Under the pieces are notes generated by a model that had not been told where the DNA came from, ran no database searches, and saw only the letters and a list, made by a program, of their open reading frames with translations. From Rhodospirillales bacterium (GTDB lineage Bacteria; Pseudomonadota; Alphaproteobacteria; Kiloniellales; JACOMY01), in NCBI GenBank assembly GCA_014324045.1, contig JACOMY010000002.1, positions 1 to 64,000 of the forward strand: a DNA stretch of 64,000 bases, read 5' to 3'. The stretch's first letter is position 1. Every line of letters starts with the position of its first letter. A program made the position numbers and the translations under genes. Below are positions 37,739 through 46,708 of the stretch, one piece after another.

Positions 37739-38467
37739 GTGTCCGTTTTAATCAATTGCGACATGGGTGAGAGCTTCGGCCTCTATAGTTTCGGGAATGA
37801 CGAAGCGCTGATGCCCTATATCGACCAAGCCAATGTCGCTTGCGGGTTTCATGCGTCCGACCCGAACCATATGGCACGGACCGTCGCCCTTGCCGCAAAA
37901 TACAATGTATTGGTGGGCGCGCATGTATCATTACCGGATTTGCAAGGGTTTGGGCGCCGGGAAATGAAGATCGGCCGCGAGGAGTTGAAGAACATCATCC
38001 TTTACCAGATCGGCGCACTGTCTGCGTTCTGCCGCGGGACCGGAACGGAACTCAACCACATCAAACCGCATGGCGCGCTCTACGGCATGGCAACGCGCAA
38101 TGCAGAGGCCGCCGAAGCGATCGCCGATGCGTCCTGCATTTACGGGCTGCCGGTGATGGGCATGGCGGGGACCCTGCACGAGAGGGTTTACGGAACCAAG
38201 GGGGCAGGCTTCCTGGCAGAGTTCTTTGCCGACTTGACCTACAGCGACGAAGGCACCTTGATCATTACCAGAGAACACGAGGCTGTAGATCCGGCAGTGG
38301 CGGCATCACGCGCGCTGCAGGCGGTCAATGAAGGCACTTTGACGACCGCCGGCGGCAAGGTTTTGCCGGTAAAGGCCGTAACAATCTGCGTACACTCCGA
38401 TACCCCAAACGCCGAAGACATCGCCAAAGCGGTGCGTTCGGCCCTTCCGCAACCCAACGCTGCCTGA
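37739..38467 (+). CDS. pxpA: LamB/YcsF family protein (5-oxoprolinase subunit A-like)
   Basis: Member of the family that includes PxpA, a subunit of the ATP-dependent bacterial 5-oxoprolinase. Seen: the family start INCDMGESFGLYSFGNDEAL, ANVACGFHASDPNHMARTV, GAHVSLPDLQGFGRR, and HIKPHGALYGMATRN; 242 residues. GTG start with GGGAG upstream. Here it is followed by a biotin carrier and biotin carboxylase before the AHS1/AHS2 genes, so its chemistry may go through a carboxylated intermediate. Substrate is inferred to be a cyclic amide, 5-oxoproline or another. Confidence 0.88.
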   Translation: MSVLINCDMGESFGLYSFGNDEALMPYIDQANVACGFHASDPNHMARTVALAAKYNVLVGAHVSLPDLQGFGRREMKIGREELKNIILYQIGALSAFCRGTGTELNHIKPHGALYGMATRNAEAAEAIADASCIYGLPVMGMAGTLHERVYGTKGAGFLAEFFADLTYSDEGTLIITREHEAVDPAVAASRALQAVNEGTLTTAGGKVLPVKAVTICVHSDTPNAEDIAKAVRSALPQPNAA

Positions 38468-38479
38468 GGGAGACGTCGG

Positions 38480-38716
38480 ATGGCTCATCAGATCAAATCA
38501 CCACTTCCCGGTACCTTCTATCGTAAGCCGTCTCCCGAAGAAGCCCCGTTCAAGTCTGAGGGGGAGACGGTGGCGAAGGGCGACACGATCGGCCTCGTCG
38601 AGGTGATGAAGACCTTCCATCAACTGCACGCGGATGCGGATGGTATCCTCACTTCCTTCGAGATCGAGGATGCAGAGCCCGTGGCACCGGGCCAGGTCAT
38701 CGCGACCCTGGACTAG
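38480..38716 (+). CDS. biotin carboxyl carrier protein
   Basis: Free-standing biotinyl domain of 78 residues. Seen: SPLPGTFYRKPSPEEAPF, KGDTIGLVEVMKTFHQLHAD with the biotin-accepting lysine in EVMKTF (residue 44), and the closing PVAPGQVIATLD. It lacks the long N-terminal part of AccB, so it is a dedicated small carrier rather than the housekeeping subunit. 12 nt after the YcsF gene with GGGAG upstream. It should shuttle carboxyl groups between the biotin carboxylase and the AHS1/AHS2 proteins of this operon. Confidence 0.9.
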   Translation: MAHQIKSPLPGTFYRKPSPEEAPFKSEGETVAKGDTIGLVEVMKTFHQLHADADGILTSFEIEDAEPVAPGQVIATLD

Positions 38717-38720
38717 CGCG

Positions 38721-40085
38721 ATGCAGAAGCTTCTGATTGCGAACCGTGGCGAGATCGCCGTCCGCGTGATCCGCGCCGCGCGGAGCCTTGGCCTGAAGAC
38801 GGTGCAGGTCCACTCGTCTGCCGACGCGGACATGTTGGCTGTCCGCTTGGCCGATGAAGCCGTCGAGATCGGGCCGCCCCATGCCGCCAAATCCTACCTG
38901 AATGCCGAGGCGATCCTGGAGGCTGCACGCCGCACCGGCGCCGACGCCATCCATCCGGGGTACGGGTTCCTGTCAGAGAACGCCGCTTTCGCGGATCGGG
39001 TCGCGGAAGCCGGGCTGACATTCATCGGCCCGAACGGCGATATCATTCGCCTGATGGGCGACAAAGCGGCGGCGCGCCAACAGGCCGCAAAAGCCGATGT
39101 TCCGACGGTTCCCGGAAGCAACGGCATCGTCGCCGATATGGACGACGCCGCGCGTCTGGCCGCCGAGATCGGGTACCCGGTGATGATCAAGGCCGCTGCC
39201 GGCGGCGGCGGGCGCGGCATCCGCATCGCCGAGAACGAGGAGCGTTTCCGCGGGCATGCCACCCAAGCATCGACCGAAGCCAAGGCGGCTTTCGGGGACG
39301 GCGGCATCTATATCGAAAAGGTCATCGCCCGGGCCCGACACGTCGAAGTGCAGATCATGGGCGACGGCACCGATGCGGTCCACTATTGGGACCGTGAGTG
39401 CTCGCTACAACGGCGACGCCAGAAGGTCTGGGAGGAAGGACCGTCGGCTGCGCTCGGCGATGCGCGCCGGGAGGCCCTCTGCTCTTCCGCTGTCGATCTG
39501 GCCCGGTCGGTCAGCTACAAGGGTGCCGGTACGGTCGAGTATCTGTATGATGATGAGAGCGGTGAGTTCTACTTCATCGAGATGAACACCCGCATCCAAG
39601 TCGAGCATCCGGTGACCGAGATGATCACTGGCGTGGACCTGGTCGCGGAGATGATCCGCATCGCACAGGGCGGCAAAGTCCGTCCGGGCCTGAGCCCCCG
39701 CAACGGGCATGCGATCGAAGTCAGGTTGAACGCCGAGGATCCGGCGAACGACTTCATGCCGTTCCCGGGCGTCGTCGGCCGGCTGGAGATCCCCGAGATG
39801 GCGGACGTCCGGTTCGATCACATGCTGTACGAAGGGTACGCCATTCCTCCCTTCTACGACTCCCTCCTCGGAAAACTTGTCGTCCGGGGCGATGACCGCG
39901 CCGACGCGCTCGCCCGGATGCGGACCGCGCTCGCCAAGCTGAAAATCGAGGGGCTGGCCACCACCAAACCCCTCTTCGAAGCGTTGCTCGACGCGCCGGA
40001 TGTGCAGTCCAACTCCGTTCACACACGATGGCTCGAGTCCTGGCTCGAGTCCCACGATCTCAGCAAGGGAAGGCCAGTTGAATGA
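38721..40085 (+). CDS. biotin carboxylase (AccC-like)
   Basis: ATP-grasp enzyme that carboxylates biotin on the carrier using bicarbonate. Seen: MQKLLIANRGEIAVRVIRAA at the start, HPGYGFLSENAAFA, the glycine-rich ATP loop KAAAGGGGRGIRI, ECSLQRRRQK, and FIEMNTRIQVEHPVTE with the catalytic residues. 454 residues, as AccC. Start at 38721 is the ATG that gives the conserved N-terminus, 4 nt after the carrier gene. Probably serves the AHS1/AHS2 carboxyltransferase-like proteins, not fatty-acid synthesis, because it is locked into this operon. Confidence 0.92.
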   Translation: MQKLLIANRGEIAVRVIRAARSLGLKTVQVHSSADADMLAVRLADEAVEIGPPHAAKSYLNAEAILEAARRTGADAIHPGYGFLSENAAFADRVAEAGLTFIGPNGDIIRLMGDKAAARQQAAKADVPTVPGSNGIVADMDDAARLAAEIGYPVMIKAAAGGGGRGIRIAENEERFRGHATQASTEAKAAFGDGGIYIEKVIARARHVEVQIMGDGTDAVHYWDRECSLQRRRQKVWEEGPSAALGDARREALCSSAVDLARSVSYKGAGTVEYLYDDESGEFYFIEMNTRIQVEHPVTEMITGVDLVAEMIRIAQGGKVRPGLSPRNGHAIEVRLNAEDPANDFMPFPGVVGRLEIPEMADVRFDHMLYEGYAIPPFYDSLLGKLVVRGDDRADALARMRTALAKLKIEGLATTKPLFEALLDAPDVQSNSVHTRWLESWLESHDLSKGRPVE

Positions 40086-40957
40086 GTTGCAGATACACAT
40101 TCGGCGGCGATGAGCACATCTTCGTCGAAGTCAGCGAATCCATGTCGCTTGAAGCCTTCTTCGTCTCGCTGGCCATTACCAATGCGGTCCGTGATGCGAA
40201 GATCGAGGGGGTGACGGAGATCTGTCCTGCCAATGCCTCGTTCCAGATCAAATTTGATCCGGATGTCATCCACCCGGACAGACTGTTCGGCATTCTAAAG
40301 GAGATGGAAGCGGACGCGGAGAAGGCGGAGCGCACGCTCAACACCCGTATCGTGGAAATCCCGGTCTACTACCAAGACCCTTGGACCCATGAGACGCTGA
40401 TGCGGTTCCGGGAGCGTCACCAGGATCCGAACGCGACCGACATCGAATACGCCGCCCGGATCAACGGATATGAGGATGTGGCCGCCTTCATCGAAGCCCA
40501 TTCCGGCGCACCTTGGTTCGTCTCCATGGTGGGCTTCGTTTCGGGCCTGCCGTTCCTCTACCAGATGGTCGACCGGCCACGGCAAATCGAGGTGCCGAAA
40601 TATCTGCGGCCCCGCACCGATACGCCGAAGCTTACCGTCGGCTACGGAGGTTGCTTTTCCTGCATCTATTCGGTGCGCGGCGCCGGCGGGTATCAGATGT
40701 TCGGCATTACCCCGATGCCGATCTTCGATCCGGGCCAGACCATCAGCTACCTCAGGGACTTCATGGTGTTCTTCCAGCCGGGCGACATCGTCAAATGGAA
40801 GCCGATCGGTCGTGAGGAATACGATGCCGCGGTCGAGAATGTTCAAGCCGGACACTTCGAGCCGAAGATCGCGGATGTGATCTTCGATCTGGAAGCCTTC
40901 AACGCCGATAGCGATGGGACCAACGCCAAACTGATGGAGGCTCTCAATGCCGGTTAA
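40082..40957 (+). CDS. pxpB: AHS1 domain protein (KipI/PxpB family, urea-carboxylase-like form)
   Basis: Allophanate-hydrolase-subunit-1 domain protein. Ordinary KipI/PxpB proteins are about 230-240 residues; this one has 291. It has an inserted helical stretch (PWTHETLMRFRERHQDPN through IEYAARINGYEDVAAFIEA) like the AHS1 part of urea carboxylase, where a comparable IEF-x-NG segment occurs. The core motifs are kept: WFVSMVGFVSGLPFLYQM, TVGYGGCFSCIYSVRGAGGY and the QPGDIVKW end. A 4-nt overlap joins it to the biotin carboxylase and an 11-nt overlap to AHS2. The role as half of a carboxyltransferase is inferred from urea carboxylase. Confidence 0.86.
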   Translation: MSCRYTFGGDEHIFVEVSESMSLEAFFVSLAITNAVRDAKIEGVTEICPANASFQIKFDPDVIHPDRLFGILKEMEADAEKAERTLNTRIVEIPVYYQDPWTHETLMRFRERHQDPNATDIEYAARINGYEDVAAFIEAHSGAPWFVSMVGFVSGLPFLYQMVDRPRQIEVPKYLRPRTDTPKLTVGYGGCFSCIYSVRGAGGYQMFGITPMPIFDPGQTISYLRDFMVFFQPGDIVKWKPIGREEYDAAVENVQAGHFEPKIADVIFDLEAFNADSDGTNAKLMEALNAG

Positions 40958-41921
40958 TGTCATCCAGTCGGGCATCATGACCACCATCCAGGACATGGGG
41001 CGCCCCGGATATTATCATTTGGGCATTCCGATGGGCGGTGCCATGGATCGCTATGCACTGCGGGCGGCGAACGCTCTGGTCGGAAACCCGGAGGAGGCCG
41101 CCGGCCTGGAAGCCGTCTTCATGGGCCCGGAACTGGAGTTCACCGAAGCCGCGACGATCGCCGTCTGCGGTGGGGAGCTGCCGCCGAAGCTAAACGGCCA
41201 GTTGCGGGAGACGTGGACCGCTTTTGACGTGGAGGCGGGGGATATCTTGTCCTTCGACTTCCTGCAGGCCGGTGCCCGCGGCTATATCGCGATCTCCGGC
41301 GGGATCGCGACCCCGCCGATGCTGGGCAGCCGATCCACCTATGCGATCGGGGCCCTCGGCGGCTACGACGGGCGGGCCGTCCAGCCGGGCGATAGCCTGC
41401 CCATCGGGGCGCAGAAGGCGCAGGGCCGTGCAGGAAAATCCATTCCGAACGATCTTCGCCGCGGCCCGACCGAGGGCTGCGTCCTCCGCATGCTGCCCGG
41501 GCTCTATTGGCACCGGATCGCGAAGAAGGCCCAGAGGACCTTTTTCGAGGATACCTGGAAGGTCGCCAACGAAGCCGACCGCATGGGCTACCGGTTCCAG
41601 GGAGGGCAGCCGATGGAGTTCGTGGACCGTGAGCAGCCCTTCGGCGCCGGCTCCGATCCGTCGAACATCACGGACGCCTGCTATCCCTACGGCTCCGTTC
41701 AGGTCCCGTCCGGAACAGAGCCGATCATCCTGCACCGGGATGCGGTTTCGGGTGGCGGCTATTTCATGATCGGGACGATCATCTCAGCCGATATGGACCT
41801 GATCGGCCAGTTGCAACCCAACAAGTCCGTGCGGTTCGCCCAGGTTGACATGGACCAAGCGCTCACAGCCCGGAAGGAGCGCAAGTCCATGCTCTCTGCG
41901 CTTCGTGACGCCATTGCCTGA
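40947..41921 (+). CDS. pxpC: AHS2 domain biotin-dependent carboxyltransferase family protein (KipA/PxpC)
   Basis: Partner of AHS1; the two together form the carboxyltransferase-like or oxoprolinase unit. Seen: the family start VIQSGIMTTIQDMGRPGYYH, IPMGGAMDRYALRAANALVG, AYIAISGG-like GYIAISGGIATPPMLGSRST, and DLIGQLQPNKSVRFAQVD near the end. 324 residues. Last gene of the operon, ending at 41921. Confidence 0.88.
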   Translation: MPVNVIQSGIMTTIQDMGRPGYYHLGIPMGGAMDRYALRAANALVGNPEEAAGLEAVFMGPELEFTEAATIAVCGGELPPKLNGQLRETWTAFDVEAGDILSFDFLQAGARGYIAISGGIATPPMLGSRSTYAIGALGGYDGRAVQPGDSLPIGAQKAQGRAGKSIPNDLRRGPTEGCVLRMLPGLYWHRIAKKAQRTFFEDTWKVANEADRMGYRFQGGQPMEFVDREQPFGAGSDPSNITDACYPYGSVQVPSGTEPIILHRDAVSGGGYFMIGTIISADMDLIGQLQPNKSVRFAQVDMDQALTARKERKSMLSALRDAIA

Positions 41922-42013
41922 GGCGGAATTTCGAAGCTGCAGTCCAACACTGCCATGATATTGACTGGCGCCCTGCTGCCAACCGGGACGCTACACATCA
42001 CCCTGCAGACGCA

Positions 42014-42307
42014 GTGCTTTGCCAAAGATCGCTGTCACTGGCGGCCTGGCTCTGGCATAGAGGCTTGGACGCTATCGAGAACGGCGGAGGCAGGATCTTA
42101 GGCTTGACCGAGGAATGGCAAGAGGGTGCACGACGCGGGCCGGCTGCGCTGCTGCTGACGCCGGGTACCTATGTACGCAATCCGGACCGACCGGAGTGGG
42201 GATTGGGACAGGTTCAGTCGGTCGTGGGGCAGCGGATCACCGTCAACTTCGAGCACGAGGGCAAGTTGGCAATCGACGGCGCCAGAGTGACGCTGAAGCC
42301 AGAGTGA
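42014..42307 (+). CDS. DUF3553 domain protein
   Basis: Small protein of unknown function. The second half carries the DUF3553 pattern PGTYVRNPDRPEWGLGQVQS then GQRITVNFEHEGKLAI, a short beta domain found mainly in alphaproteobacteria and also near some DNA helicases. The frame opens with a GTG at 42014; no strong ribosome site is seen, so the true start may lie closer to the domain. No clear link with its neighbours. Confidence 0.6.
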   Translation: MLCQRSLSLAAWLWHRGLDAIENGGGRILGLTEEWQEGARRGPAALLLTPGTYVRNPDRPEWGLGQVQSVVGQRITVNFEHEGKLAIDGARVTLKPE

Positions 42308-42417
42308 TGCCGAAGATCGCCGCGGAAGACTGACCGGCCGGAACGAGCGCCGACGCCCACAGGGTTCGGGCGATGCGTGCGTGTCTGGCCGGGAGAGGAC
42401 GAGAGGCAGGACTGAAG

Positions 42418-44163
42418 ATGGCCGAAGGCAGTTCGGGTGCGCCCCAAGCGGCGGGCGGTAGCAGGGAAGCGGAGCGCCCGCTTGAGAGACTCATCCATCC
42501 GGGCTCCGGCCGGCGCAAGGCGCCGCCGACGCCCAAGGGACGCGAGGTCGAAGACGAGGCACTGGCCGAGGTCGAGGTCCTGTTGGGCGAGCGGCCGCGG
42601 CGCCGCGATCTGCTGATCGAGTTCCTGCACCTGATCCAGGACCGCTACGGGCAGCTGTCGGCCGCGCATCTGGCCGGCCTGGCCCAGGCCATGAACCTGC
42701 CGATGGCGGAGGTCTACGAGGTCGCCTCCTTCTACGCCCACTTCGATATCGTGGCCGAGGGCGAAGAGCCGCTGCCGCCCTTGACCGTGCGGGTCTGCGA
42801 CAGCCTCTCCTGCGCTTTGGCGGGGGCGGAAGACCTGCTGGACACATTGCCGGAAATGCTGGGCCGTGAGGTTCGCGTGGTCCGCGCCCCCTGCATGGGC
42901 CGCTGCGACAGCGCGCCGGTGGCCGAAGTCGGTCACAGGCATCTGCTGTCCACCGCCGCCGGAGAGATTGCCATCGCGGCCAAGGCGAAGGACGTTCACC
43001 CGGCCCTGCCCGACTACAAGGACCTGGAGGCCTATCTGGCGGACGGCGGCTACCGGTTGCTGAAGGACTGCCTGGCCGGCAAGCATGAGCCCGAAAGCCT
43101 CTTCACGACGCTGGAATCGGCGGGCCTGCGCGGCCTGGGCGGAGCGGGCTTTCCGGCCGGGCGCAAGTGGCGCATCGTCAGTCAGCAGCCGGCCCCGCGG
43201 GTGATGACCGTCAATGCCGACGAGGGCGAGCCCGGCACATTCAAGGACCGCTGGTACCTGGAACGCGACCCGCATCGCTTTCTGGAGGGGACGCTGATCG
43301 CCGCCTGGGCGGCCGGCTGCAGCCCCTGCTATATCTACCTGCGCGACGAATACCCGGCCCTGCACGAGGTCCTGCACCGCGAGATCGCCAAGCTGCAGGA
43401 GATGGGCCTCGCCGGGCACTGTCCGCTTGAACTACGCCGCGGCGCCGGTGCCTACATCTGCGGCGAAGAGTCGGCCATGATCGAATCGATCGAGGGCAAG
43501 CGCGGCCTGCCCCGCCATCGACCGCCCTTCATCGCCCAGGTCGGTCTCTTCGGCCGCCCCACGCTCAACCACAATGTCGAGACCGTCTATTGGGTGCGCG
43601 AGATCGTCGAGAAGGGCGCCGACTGGTTCGCCGGACACGGCCGCAATGGCCGTAAGGGCCTGCGCTCCTTCTCGGTATCGGGGCGCGTCCGCCATCCGGG
43701 CGTCAAGCTGGCCCCGGCCGGCATCACGGTGCAGCAACTGATTGAGGAATATTGCGGCGGCATGGCCGAGGGGCACAGCTTCAAGGCCTATCTGCCCGGC
43801 GGCGCGTCCGGCGGCATCCTGCCGGCCAGCCTGGGCGACATCCCGCTCGACTTCGACACTTTGCAAGCCGAAGACTGCTTCATCGGCTCCGCTGCGGTGG
43901 TGATCCTCTCCGATCGGGACTCGATCAAGGAAGCGGCCTTGAACCTCATGCGCTTCTTCGAGGACGAGTCCTGCGGTCAGTGCACCCCTTGCCGCAACGG
44001 CACCGAAAAGGCCGTGGCCTTGATGAGCCGCACCAAGTGGGACAAGGGGCTTTTGACCGAACTTTCCGGCGTGATGATGGACGCTTCGATCTGCGGCCTC
44101 GGCCAGGCGGCTCCCAATCCTCTTCTCTCGGTCATGAAGCACTTCCCGGACGAGGTCTTCTAA
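42418..44163 (+). CDS. NAD-dependent formate dehydrogenase beta subunit (fused NuoE/NuoF)
   Basis: Diaphorase subunit that passes electrons from a molybdenum/tungsten formate dehydrogenase to NAD+. N-terminal NuoE-like part with a 2Fe-2S site (VCDSLSC and APCMGRC). NuoF-like part with the FMN loop GLRGLGGAGFPAGRKW, NAD-site NADEGEPGTFKDRW, GAGAYICGEESAMIESIEG, and the 4Fe-4S site SCGQCTPCRNG plus the cysteine in SICGLG. About 581 residues matches the fused form of methylotroph enzymes. The ATG at 42418 is preferred to one at 42373. No catalytic alpha subunit or FdhD is adjacent, so the gene looks orphaned in this window. Confidence 0.88.
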   Translation: MAEGSSGAPQAAGGSREAERPLERLIHPGSGRRKAPPTPKGREVEDEALAEVEVLLGERPRRRDLLIEFLHLIQDRYGQLSAAHLAGLAQAMNLPMAEVYEVASFYAHFDIVAEGEEPLPPLTVRVCDSLSCALAGAEDLLDTLPEMLGREVRVVRAPCMGRCDSAPVAEVGHRHLLSTAAGEIAIAAKAKDVHPALPDYKDLEAYLADGGYRLLKDCLAGKHEPESLFTTLESAGLRGLGGAGFPAGRKWRIVSQQPAPRVMTVNADEGEPGTFKDRWYLERDPHRFLEGTLIAAWAAGCSPCYIYLRDEYPALHEVLHREIAKLQEMGLAGHCPLELRRGAGAYICGEESAMIESIEGKRGLPRHRPPFIAQVGLFGRPTLNHNVETVYWVREIVEKGADWFAGHGRNGRKGLRSFSVSGRVRHPGVKLAPAGITVQQLIEEYCGGMAEGHSFKAYLPGGASGGILPASLGDIPLDFDTLQAEDCFIGSAAVVILSDRDSIKEAALNLMRFFEDESCGQCTPCRNGTEKAVALMSRTKWDKGLLTELSGVMMDASICGLGQAAPNPLLSVMKHFPDEVF

Positions 44164-44373
44164 GCACGAGATCGAACGGCCGGCGCTATCCGGGTGGCTC
44201 TTCGCCGGCTGCCGAGGCTCAGGGAGGCCGCGCGCTCGTCAATCCGATCGGGAAGCAATCTGAAAGCTGCCGGTCAAAGCGCCGACTCGGCAACGAACAT
44301 GAGGGCTGCCCTTTGCGAGCGGCATCCTGCGTTCCGCCCGGTTGCGGCACTGTCGGCGCTTGTGGAGGGCACA

Positions 44374-45483
44374 ATGGCTGACGACCGGGTCGAAGCTGTC
44401 GTCGTCGGCGCCGGCGCGGTCGGTCTGGCGGTCGCCCGCGCGCTGGCGCAAGCCGGCCGCGAGGTTGCGATCTTGGAAGCTCAAGACGCCATCGGCACCG
44501 GGACCTCGGCGCGAAACTCCGAAGTCATTCATGCCGGCATCTACTATCGGCCGAACTCCTTGAAGGCCCGGCTCTGTGTGCGCGGTAAGGCGTTGCTCTA
44601 CGATTTCTGCCGGGGCCGCGACGTGACGGCCAGGCGGATCGGCAAGCTGATTGTCGCCACCCAGACGGAACAGATTGCCGAGCTGGAGCACCTGCAAGCG
44701 CGCGCACTAGCCAACGGCGTGGCCGATCTCCGGCTGCTCTCCGCGGCAGAGGCCAAACGCGACCAACCGGCGCTTGCCTGCGAGGCCGCCCTGCTCTCTC
44801 CCTCAAGCGGCCTGTTGGACAGTCACGGCTTCATGCTGGCGCTCTTGGGCGATGCTGAGGACGCGGGCGCTTTCCTCGCGCTCATGACCGGCGTCACGGC
44901 GATCGAGAAGACTGCGTCGGGTTTCGAGGTCGTCACCGCCGGAGATCCCCCCTATCGCCTGGGTTGCCGGTTGCTGGTGAATGCCGCCGGTCACGGCGCC
45001 CCGGCCCTCGCGCGACGGATCGAGGCCTTGCCCGCGACCAGGGTGCCCAAGGCTTGGCTGGCGAAAGGGAACTACTTTCGCCTGATCGGCCCTGCGCCCT
45101 TCACCCGCCTTGTCTATCCGCTGCCGGAACCCGGCGGGCTCGGCTTACACATCACCTTGGATCTCGGCGGGCAGGCGCGCTTCGGCCCGGACGTCGAATG
45201 GGTCGAGAAAAGCGACTACAGCGTCGATCCCGAACGCTGCCGCGGCTTCTACCGGGCGATTCGGCGCTATTGGCCGGACCTGCCGGACGCTTCGCTGGAA
45301 CCCGACTATGCGGGCCTCCGCCCAAAGATCGTCGGGCCGGGTATGTCCGCCGGAGACTTCATTATCTCCGATGTGGCCGACCACGGCCTGCCCGGTTTGG
45401 TCAACCTCTTCGGAATCGAGTCGCCCGGCCTCACCGCTGCCTTGGCGATCGCAGAAGAGGTGGCCGAACGCTTAACCCTTTAG
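44374..45483 (+). CDS. FAD-dependent oxidoreductase, L-2-hydroxyglutarate oxidase-like
   Basis: DAO-family flavoprotein. Seen: the dinucleotide motif [40 protein letters not shown] (the LhgO hallmark), [17 protein letters not shown] and the C-terminal [17 protein letters not shown]. 369 residues from the ATG at 44374, which has GGAGG just upstream; the frame extends far upstream without similarity. Likely oxidises L-2-hydroxyglutarate or a similar 2-hydroxy acid and reduces the quinone pool. Confidence 0.86.
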   Translation: MADDRVEAVVVGAGAVGLAVARALAQAGREVAILEAQDAIGTGTSARNSEVIHAGIYYRPNSLKARLCVRGKALLYDFCRGRDVTARRIGKLIVATQTEQIAELEHLQARALANGVADLRLLSAAEAKRDQPALACEAALLSPSSGLLDSHGFMLALLGDAEDAGAFLALMTGVTAIEKTASGFEVVTAGDPPYRLGCRLLVNAAGHGAPALARRIEALPATRVPKAWLAKGNYFRLIGPAPFTRLVYPLPEPGGLGLHITLDLGGQARFGPDVEWVEKSDYSVDPERCRGFYRAIRRYWPDLPDASLEPDYAGLRPKIVGPGMSAGDFIISDVADHGLPGLVNLFGIESPGLTAALAIAEEVAERLTL

Positions 45484-45522
45484 CGCCGCGAGGTTTTCAC
45501 CGGCCTGCTAGCTCTGGGCCTG

Positions 45523-46179
45523 CTAGCTCTGGGCGCCGGCGACGATCTCTTCCAGGCGTTCGGAAATGCGGTCCGGCGTCGCGTTGTGCGGGAAGTGGGT
45601 GACGAAGCGCCCGGTCGGGTCCATCAGGAACAGGTTGCTGGCGTGATCCATCAGGTACTCGCTGGAGGTTTCCGGATTGACCTTCTGGTAGAAGACGCGA
45701 TAGCCCTTGGCCGCCGCTGCGACCTGTTCCGGCGATCCAGTCAGGCCCAGCAAGCGGGGGTGGAAGGCCTCGACATACTGGCCCACCGCCTCGGGCCTGT
45801 CGCGCTCGGGATCGATGGTGATGAAGACGGGCTGCACCATCTGGGCAGCAGCGGGCTTTACGCTTTCGAGCAAATCCAGCCCGCGCGCCATCGAGGCCAA
45901 AGCCGTCGGACAGATATCCGGGCAGTAGATGTAACCGAAATAGATCAGCGCGTAGCGGCCCAGGAGCTCCCTGTTCGTGACCTGCTTGCCGGTCGAATCG
46001 ATCAAGGTAAAGGGACCGCCGAGAGGGACCGGCCCCTCTTCCGCCACCTGGGCCGTGCTGTTCGGCTCCCCCAGGCGATAGCCCAGAAAGCCGGCCAATG
46101 CAGCCAACATCGCCAAGGTCAGGACCAGGCCGATGCGCCCCGTCCAGGATCGCGGCATCAGTCTCTGTTCATCGGACAT
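45523..46179 (-). CDS. SCO family protein (copper chaperone for cytochrome oxidase)
   Basis: Membrane-anchored thioredoxin-fold protein that delivers copper to subunit II of cytochrome c oxidase. Seen: one N-terminal membrane segment (IGLVLTLAMLAALAGFLGY), the copper-binding YCPDICPTALA motif, and the third ligand histidine in YLMDHASNLF. 218 residues from the ATG at 46179, preferred over upstream starts. A possible small membrane protein is encoded 41 nt upstream. Confidence 0.92.
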   Translation of the reverse strand: MSDEQRLMPRSWTGRIGLVLTLAMLAALAGFLGYRLGEPNSTAQVAEEGPVPLGGPFTLIDSTGKQVTNRELLGRYALIYFGYIYCPDICPTALASMARGLDLLESVKPAAAQMVQPVFITIDPERDRPEAVGQYVEAFHPRLLGLTGSPEQVAAAAKGYRVFYQKVNPETSSEYLMDHASNLFLMDPTGRFVTHFPHNATPDRISERLEEIVAGAQS

Positions 46180-46220
46180 CTTCTCTCCCCGGACGGAACC
46201 TTCGTTGGCGTACAGCCTTA

Positions 46221-46364
46221 TCAGTGCACGCCCGAGCATTGCGACAGAAGTATAATCGCCACAACCAGGACACAGCCGGTGATGCCGATGGCCGCGACCC
46301 CGAAGTGCCGCACCTTGGCATCGATGCTCTGTGACAAACGCCGCTTACGGGCCAACCGAAACAT
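46221..46364 (-). CDS. small single-span membrane protein
   Basis: 47 residues: a basic start (MFRLARKRRLSQSI), then one membrane segment (FGVAAIGITGCVLVVAIILL). AGAGGG lies 7 nt before the ATG, and the stop is 41 nt before sco. No family is recognised. By position it could be a small subunit or assembly partner of a cytochrome oxidase. A longer frame to 46466 exists but lacks a ribosome site. Confidence 0.45.
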   Translation of the reverse strand: MFRLARKRRLSQSIDAKVRHFGVAAIGITGCVLVVAIILLSQCSGVH

Positions 46365-46708
46365 CGCTACGCCCTCTGCCTTCCGATAGGGATCGCTGGT
46401 TCTTTCCTCGCAGGATGCACAGCGAACTGCAGCCGGCTGCATCGTGGCATCGAGAAATGATGCCACGATCCTAGCGGCACAAGGCCGTGTCTACACTTGC
46501 GACCGCAAGTCGCGCAGACTATTCTATCCTAGCGTTTACTCTGCATTTTCTCAAAGAAACTGCCGACGAAACTGCGACTATAAGAACTTGTTGCAATGCA
46601 ACAGGGTGCGGCGAAGAGTCGTCTTTAAACCCTGTTAGGCGGTCATTTGTCAGGAGATCCGCCCCGGCCTGCCGGCCGGGGAGTGTTGCAAGTGGGGAGC
46701 AAACAGCG
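46365..46708. other. intergenic region upstream of the hydroxybutyrate dehydrogenase
   Basis: No gene is supported. The region has a locally AT-richer patch (46515-46600) and a perfect palindrome at 46589-46603. Divergent promoters for the small membrane protein/sco and for the dehydrogenase should lie here. Confidence 0.5.
46589..46603. promoter_or_regulatory. perfect palindrome, candidate operator
   Basis: TGTTGCA-A-TGCAACA is a perfect 7-bp dyad around one base, 106 nt before the ATG of the 3-hydroxybutyrate-dehydrogenase-like gene. TGC/GCA dyads are bound by PhaR-type regulators of polyhydroxybutyrate metabolism in alphaproteobacteria; assignment to PhaR is only a guess. Confidence 0.45.

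Noticed and set aside
38721-40085. Housekeeping acetyl-CoA carboxylase biotin carboxylase (accC)
   Set aside because: The protein is AccC-like, but its place between the small carrier and AHS1 with a 4-nt overlap argues for a dedicated role in this operon.
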